A DNA stretch of 9,478 nt from Chitinophagaceae bacterium (GTDB lineage: Bacteria; Bacteroidota; Bacteroidia; Chitinophagales; Chitinophagaceae). Under the pieces are notes generated by a model that saw nothing but the letters and a program-made list of their open reading frames with translations, did not search any database and was not told the origin of the DNA. The translations under genes were made by a program, and so were the position numbers. Every line of letters begins with the position of its first letter. The stretch's first letter is position 1. The stretch is taken from NCBI GenBank assembly GCA_009996555.1, contig JAACZX010000060.1:1-9478 (forward strand), read 5' to 3'. Below are positions 6,136 to 9,478 of this stretch, piece by piece.

Positions 6136-6342
6136 TTATTTATTTTCCTCACTGTCTTTAAACCAATCAGGTTTAAAACGCAGGAGGTTTCTTAACACAA
6201 GAGAACTGAGTGCAAGACCAATCCCCACAAAAAGCATTGGCCGCATTGCTACCTTATCGCCTGATGTCAGGAATACAACCATTACAATAATGGCTGATGT
6301 TGACAACAGGAATCCAAGGATCATGGCCATTTTCTTCGTCAT
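6136..6342 (-). CDS. Small two-helix membrane protein of unknown function between nuoE and the VOC gene
   Basis: I do not recognise this family. With the start ATG at 6342-6340 the product has 68 residues (MTKKMAMILGFLLSTSAIIV...). Hydrophobic helices lie at about 5-26 and 35-51. A charged C-terminal tail follows (RFKPDWFKDSEENK). The basic residues before helix 1 and the acidic tail are compatible with a hairpin that has both ends in the cytoplasm. That start leaves one base after the nuoE stop, which fits translational coupling. An ATG at 6372-6370 would add ten residues (MQKEKLKQIK) by overlapping nuoE by 29 bp and is less likely. Its position suggests an accessory or assembly partner of complex I, but that is inference from context only. 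Confidence 0.72.
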   Translation of the reverse strand: MTKKMAMILGFLLSTSAIIVMVVFLTSGDKVAMRPMLFVGIGLALSSLVLRNLLRFKPDWFKDSEENK

Positions 6343-6343
6343 C

Positions 6344-6832
6344 TTAATTTGCTTTAGTTTTTCCTTCTGCAATCAATGCATCAATCTTTTCTTTTGTGAG
6401 GTGTTCACGGTAATCAGGCCCCAGCTGCATCATAGGTGCATAACCACAGGCACCTAAACACTCAACAGTTTTCAGTGTAAACAAACCGTCGGCTGTTGTT
6501 TGTCCGGGTTTGATCCCCAATTTTTCATAGATATATTCTACAATACCATCGCTGCCACGTAACATACAAGGGCCTGTTTGGCAAACTTCAAATACGGTTT
6601 TACCAACTGGTTGTAAATTATACATGCTGTAGAACGTAGCTACTTCATATACTTCAATGGAAGTAATCTTCAAAAGTTCTGCTACATAATCCATTGCTTC
6701 TGCACTTAACCAGCCACCATTTTGTTGCTGGGCATAGTGCAGCAGCGGAATCAATGCACTCTTCTGCTTTCCTTCCGGGTAGTGAGAGACCATCTCATCC
6801 ACCTTTTTCAACTGTTCTTCTGAAAACTTCAT
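6344..6832 (-). CDS. nuoE: NADH-quinone oxidoreductase subunit E, [2Fe-2S]
   Basis: NuoE holds cluster N1a beside the flavin of NuoF in the NADH-oxidising arm. The 162-residue thioredoxin-like [2Fe-2S] protein has an N-terminal helical part (MKFSEEQLKKVDEMVSHYPE, with ALIPLLHYAQQQNGGW at 26-41). EVATFYSMYNLQPVGK follows at 63-78, and the four ligands are Cys84 and Cys89 (VCQTGPC), then Cys125 and Cys129 (VECLGACGYAP). Length and ligand spacing are normal for the family. The start ATG is at 6832-6830. It lies 45 bp after nuoD, across an AT-rich repeat, and one base ahead of the small membrane protein gene. Confidence 0.97.
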   Translation of the reverse strand: MKFSEEQLKKVDEMVSHYPEGKQKSALIPLLHYAQQQNGGWLSAEAMDYVAELLKITSIEVYEVATFYSMYNLQPVGKTVFEVCQTGPCMLRGSDGIVEYIYEKLGIKPGQTTADGLFTLKTVECLGACGYAPMMQLGPDYREHLTKEKIDALIAEGKTKAN

Positions 6833-6839
6833 TCTGCTA

Positions 6840-6871
6840 TTTTCAAATTTTCAAATCAATTAATTTTCAAG
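6840..6871. repeat. TTTTCAAA repeats in the nuoD-nuoE gap
   Basis: TTTTCAAA occurs twice in a row (6840-6855), and TTTTCAA occurs again at 6864-6870. The same motif and its complement recur in the nuoC-nuoD gap and upstream of nuoB. The short gap contains little else. Confidence 0.55.
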
Positions 6872-6877
6872 TTGCGT

Positions 6878-8104
6878 TTAAGCGTCCAATTCTCCCGCAA
6901 TCAAATTCAAACTACTCATTACCACAATGGCATCACTCAACATACTTCCTTTCACCAGTTCTTCGTATGCCTGGTAATAAATAAAGCATGGGCGACGGAA
7001 ATGTAAACGGTAAGGAGTACGTCCTCCATCGCTGATGAAATAATAACCCAGCTCACCATTTGCACCTTCTACACTATGATATACTTCACCTTTTGGCATT
7101 TCAATTTCACCCATAATGATCTTGAAGTGCCAGATGAGCGCTTCCATACTGGTGTACACATCTTTCTTTTCAGGTAAATAATATTCAGGAACATTGGCAT
7201 GATACACTTCTGCATCAGCACCTTTAATATTTTGTATTTTCTGGTATGCCTGTTCAATAATGCTTAAGCTCTGCCACATTTCTACATTTCGCACAAGGTA
7301 GCGGTCATAAGTATCGCCGGTTGTACCAACAGGAACAATAAAATCAAAATCTTCGTAAGATGAATAAGGAGAATGCACACGCACATCGTAATCTACACCG
7401 GCAGCACGCAGGTTAGGACCGGTGAAACCATAATTCAATGCACGCTCTGCCGAAATAGGACCACAACCAACTGTACGGTCTACGAAAATTCTGTTACGTG
7501 TAAACAGGTTTTCAAATTCTTTTAATGCCTTTGGATATTCCTTCAGGAATTTTTCTAATTTCTGCCAGGCAACGGGTGTAAAGTTTCGTTCAAACCCACC
7601 AATACGGCCAATGTTTGTTGTTAAGCGGCTGCCGCAGATCTCTTCATAAATTTCATAGATCAACTCACGGTATTCCATGAGGTAAACGAAACCGGAGAAG
7701 GCGCCTGTATCTACCCCAACAATGGAGTTACAAATCAGGTGATCGGCAATACGTGCAAGCTCCATCAAAATCACTCGTAGATAATCAACACGCTTGGGTG
7801 TTTGAATACCTAATAATTTTTCGCAGGTAAGATGCCAGCCGATATTATTGATGGGGCTGCTGCAATAGTTAAGACGATCGGTAATAGGTGTGATCTGGTA
7901 CAACGGACGACGCTCTGCCAGTTTTTCAAATGCACGATGAATGTAACCTACAGTTGACTCTGCACTCATTACACGCTCACCATCCATTTCCATGATGTTC
8001 TGAAACACACCATGTGTTGCAGGATGCGTTGGTCCCACGTTTAAGGTGATTGTTTTTTTCTCAATCGAACCTTCGGGTAATAATATATTTTGAACGTCGC
8101 TCAT
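6878..8104 (-). CDS. nuoD: NADH-quinone oxidoreductase subunit D (49-kDa type)
   Basis: NuoD forms the floor of the quinone-binding site next to cluster N2 of NuoB. The 408-residue protein has the hallmark GPTHPATHG (24-32); most homologues have Gln in place of Thr26. By comparison with Thermus Nqo4, His31 and Tyr80 (in TDRLNY) correspond to the residues that bind the quinone head group. Other typical stretches are RVILMELARIADHLI, NIGRIGGFERNF, SYEDFDFIVPVGTTGDTYDR and GELGYYFISDGGRTPYRLHF. The C terminus is GELDA, without the terminal Arg of the GEVDR/GDVDR ending seen in E. coli and Thermus. It is not fused to NuoC, unlike in E. coli. An 88-bp gap with a long hairpin separates it from nuoC. 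Confidence 0.97.
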   Translation of the reverse strand: MSDVQNILLPEGSIEKKTITLNVGPTHPATHGVFQNIMEMDGERVMSAESTVGYIHRAFEKLAERRPLYQITPITDRLNYCSSPINNIGWHLTCEKLLGIQTPKRVDYLRVILMELARIADHLICNSIVGVDTGAFSGFVYLMEYRELIYEIYEEICGSRLTTNIGRIGGFERNFTPVAWQKLEKFLKEYPKALKEFENLFTRNRIFVDRTVGCGPISAERALNYGFTGPNLRAAGVDYDVRVHSPYSSYEDFDFIVPVGTTGDTYDRYLVRNVEMWQSLSIIEQAYQKIQNIKGADAEVYHANVPEYYLPEKKDVYTSMEALIWHFKIIMGEIEMPKGEVYHSVEGANGELGYYFISDGGRTPYRLHFRRPCFIYYQAYEELVKGSMLSDAIVVMSSLNLIAGELDA

Positions 8105-8125
8105 GTGTCAATTTGAAAATGTGCT

Positions 8126-8182
8126 AATTTGAAAATTTGAAAATTGTTAAACCAGATGTCTTCAATTTCAAATTTTCAAATT
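8126..8182. repeat. 20-bp AT-rich stem-loop in the nuoC-nuoD gap
   Basis: The left arm 8126-8146 and right arm 8163-8182 pair over 20 bp with one bulged A. The loop is 16 bases (8147-8162). Both arms are built from the unit TTTGAAAA/TTTTCAAA found in neighbouring gaps, and a further TTTGAAAA copy lies at 8112-8119. The stem is almost pure A/T apart from G-C pairs every 8 or so bases. No poly-U run follows on the transcribed strand, and nuoD must be read through it, so I do not call it a terminator. Confidence 0.75.
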
Positions 8183-8192
8183 GACTAATTAA

Positions 8193-8711
8193 TCAATTTA
8201 TAGTTCCTCCTCTTCCAAACATCTCATCGTCCTTATCAACTCTCGACTGATCTTCAAGCGGGAATTCTTTGCGCATCGGGAAATAATCCATTTCATCCAC
8301 ATTAAGAATCCGTTTCAGGTTTGGATGCCCCAGAAAATTCACCCCAAAGAAATCGTATGTTTCACGCTCCATCCAGTTAGCTGTTGCAAACAACTGAGTA
8401 GCTGTAAACACATCGGGCTTATTGATATCAGTAAATATTTTGAAACGGATCCGCACATTATCAACCAGGTTGTGCAGGTGATAAACAACTGCCAGCTCAC
8501 GCCCTTTGTCGTTCGGATAATGTACCGCCTGCAGATCGGTGAGGAAACGGAATTTCAATGTTTCATCATCGTATAAAAACTGGAGCACTTTCAGGTTGAG
8601 TTCCTTTGGTGCTTCAAATGTCAGCATGCCGAAAGGCTCGGAAAAGTTTGAAACTTCTTCTCCAAATTTTTCTGCCAGCTTGTTTTGAATCTGTTCGTTG
8701 GTCAAAGCCAT
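8193..8711 (-). CDS. nuoC: NADH-quinone oxidoreductase subunit C (30-kDa type)
   Basis: NuoC is a structural subunit of the connecting arm that packs against NuoD and NuoB and has no redox cofactor. The 172-residue protein shows the 30-kDa family signature over 115-136 (ERETYDFFGVNFLGHPNLKR and onward), followed by DYFPMRKEFP (142-151). The N-terminal half has the expected alpha/beta part, with FRFLTDLQAVHYPNDKGRE at 55-72. The start ATG at 8711-8709 gives MALTNEQIQNKLAEKFG. The 3' end is short and runs to a TGA at 8195-8193. It is a separate gene from nuoD, which fits a non-enterobacterial complex I. The gaps on both sides (75 and 88 bp) contain repeats. Confidence 0.96.
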   Translation of the reverse strand: MALTNEQIQNKLAEKFGEEVSNFSEPFGMLTFEAPKELNLKVLQFLYDDETLKFRFLTDLQAVHYPNDKGRELAVVYHLHNLVDNVRIRFKIFTDINKPDVFTATQLFATANWMERETYDFFGVNFLGHPNLKRILNVDEMDYFPMRKEFPLEDQSRVDKDDEMFGRGGTIN

Positions 8712-8754
8712 TTCTTATTTCAGATTTTAGATTGGTGATTTCGGATTGCCTTAT

Positions 8755-8784
8755 ATCTGCAATCGTACATCTGCAATCTGCAAT
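8755..8784. repeat. ATCTGCAATC repeats in the nuoB-nuoC gap
   Basis: ATCTGCAATC occurs at 8755-8764 and again at 8769-8778, the latter continuing into a further CTGCAAT. The neighbouring 8719-8748 contains looser GATTTTAGATT and GATTTCGGATT units. It is a degenerate short repeat of about 7-10 bp period that occupies most of the 75-bp gap. Confidence 0.55.
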
Positions 8785-8786
8785 GA

Positions 8787-9377
8787 TTATTGTATTCCGT
8801 AACTGTCTAATAATTTCTGATAATGTTCGCTGTTTCTGCGGCGCAGGCTTTCCTGTCCCACCAGGTCCTGTATACGCATCAACCCATCCAGAATTGCTTC
8901 CGGACGTGGAGGACAGCCGGGCACATACACATCTACCGGCACCACCTGATCAATACCCTGCAACACACTGTAAGTATCAAAAATTCCACCGCTGCTGGCG
9001 CATGCACCCACAGCCATAACCCAGCGGGGTTCGGCCATTTGCAGGTACACCTGTTTCACCACAGGTCCCATTTTTTTGGAAATGGTTCCCATTACCATCA
9101 TCAGATCACACTGACGTGGTGTAAAAGCCATACGTTCTGAACCAAAACGAGCCAGATCGTAATGCGCTGCTGCTGTAGCCATAAATTCAATGCCACAGCA
9201 TGAAGTAGCAAAAGGTAAAGGCCAGATAGAATTCTTACGGGCCAAACCAACCACCTCACTCAGCTTTGTTGTAAAAAAGCCTTCGCCCATGTGACCATCA
9301 GGCATACCCACAACACTGATGTGGCCCTTGTGATCTACTGGCTTAGGATTTACGTTATATTGTACCGGACGTGCCAT
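8787..9377 (-). CDS. nuoB: NADH-quinone oxidoreductase subunit B, cluster N2
   Basis: NuoB carries the terminal [4Fe-4S] cluster N2 that reduces quinone at the interface with NuoD and NuoH. In the 196-residue protein the ligands are the tandem Cys60-Cys61 (ATSCCGIEFM), Cys125 (GACASSGG) and Cys155 (VPGCPPRPE). Surrounding motifs such as RFGSERMAFTPRQCDLMMVM (78-97) and VDVYVPGCPPRPEAILDGL are normal for the family. The start ATG is at 9377-9375, preceded by A-rich sequence without a Shine-Dalgarno motif. The N terminus has about 40 residues before the conserved core, and the C-terminal tail (RRRNSEHYQKLLDSYGIQ) is basic and helical. It is the first complete gene of the operon in this window. 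Confidence 0.97.
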   Translation of the reverse strand: MARPVQYNVNPKPVDHKGHISVVGMPDGHMGEGFFTTKLSEVVGLARKNSIWPLPFATSCCGIEFMATAAAHYDLARFGSERMAFTPRQCDLMMVMGTISKKMGPVVKQVYLQMAEPRWVMAVGACASSGGIFDTYSVLQGIDQVVPVDVYVPGCPPRPEAILDGLMRIQDLVGQESLRRRNSEHYQKLLDSYGIQ

Positions 9378-9478
9378 ATTTCTTTAATTTGAGATTTTGA
9401 AAGTTTGAACATTAAAATTCACTGTAAACACGAATACCCCGCTCTTGTTCAAAATTTCCAAAATGGTTAATTTTCAAA
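9378..9478 (-). other. Region upstream of nuoB, possibly the 3' end of an unidentified gene
   Basis: One minus-strand frame is open from the window edge to a TAA at 9414-9412 and reads LKINHFGNFEQERGIRVYSEF. This is hydrophilic and does not look like the C terminus of NuoA, which would be expected here. A plus-strand frame is also open across part of the region, so coding is uncertain. The last 34 bp before nuoB are AT-rich with TTTGA-type units like those in other gaps. I see no convincing TTG-N17-19-TAnnTTTG promoter within it. Confidence 0.2.

Noticed and set aside
6086..6457. Plus-strand open frame of 123 codons
   Set aside because: It crosses the starts and ends of the VOC, small membrane protein and nuoE genes on the other strand and has no family features.
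8719..8784. CRISPR-like array from the spaced ATCTGCAATC units
   Set aside because: Units are about 7-10 bp with spacers of only a few bases, far too short for CRISPR repeats and spacers.
8606..9019. Plus-strand open frame of 137 codons
   Set aside because: It is antisense to nuoC and nuoB and their gap, with no recognisable domain.

Overview
The window is the reverse-strand core of a respiratory complex I (NADH:quinone oxidoreductase, NDH-1) operon. I read it as Bacteroidota, probably Chitinophagaceae or close kin. The clues are separate nuoC and nuoD, a short NuoG without its large C-terminal domain, start codons almost without Shine-Dalgarno sequences, AT-rich gaps, and dispersed repeats of kinds I associate with that phylum. 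The taxonomic call is inference; the gene identities are well supported by cofactor motifs.

All genes are transcribed right to left: an unassigned end at 9378-9478, then nuoB, nuoC, nuoD, nuoE, a small two-helix membrane protein, a VOC/PhnB-like protein, nuoF, a frameshifted GxxExxY gene, nuoG, nuoH, nuoI, nuoJ and the first 53 codons of nuoK. NuoE-F-G form the NADH-oxidising arm (FMN and the Fe-S chain). NuoB-C-D-I form the connecting arm that ends at cluster N2 and the quinone site. NuoH-J-K begin the proton-pumping membrane arm. The remaining membrane subunits would lie beyond coordinate 1 and nuoA beyond 9478.

Three genes in the run are not complex I subunits. The small membrane protein follows nuoE by one base. 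The VOC gene sits between it and nuoF. The GxxExxY gene lies in a 455-bp cassette (3741-4195) with 36-bp imperfect terminal inverted repeats, and it fills almost the whole nuoF-nuoG gap.

The most unusual structural signal is in the gaps. Nearly every gap over about 40 bp is occupied by a different repeat or dyad: a G/C-rich 22-bp inverted pair (nuoJ-nuoK), a GTACGA hairpin (nuoI-nuoJ), a diverged dispersed repeat (before both nuoI and nuoF), the GCAAAG-bounded cassette (nuoF-nuoG), TTTGAAAA-type repeats (nuoD-nuoE, nuoC-nuoD, before nuoB) and ATCTGCA repeats (nuoB-nuoC). Several elements leave only a few bases between themselves and the flanking genes. I saw no tRNA, rRNA, CRISPR array or clear intrinsic terminator.
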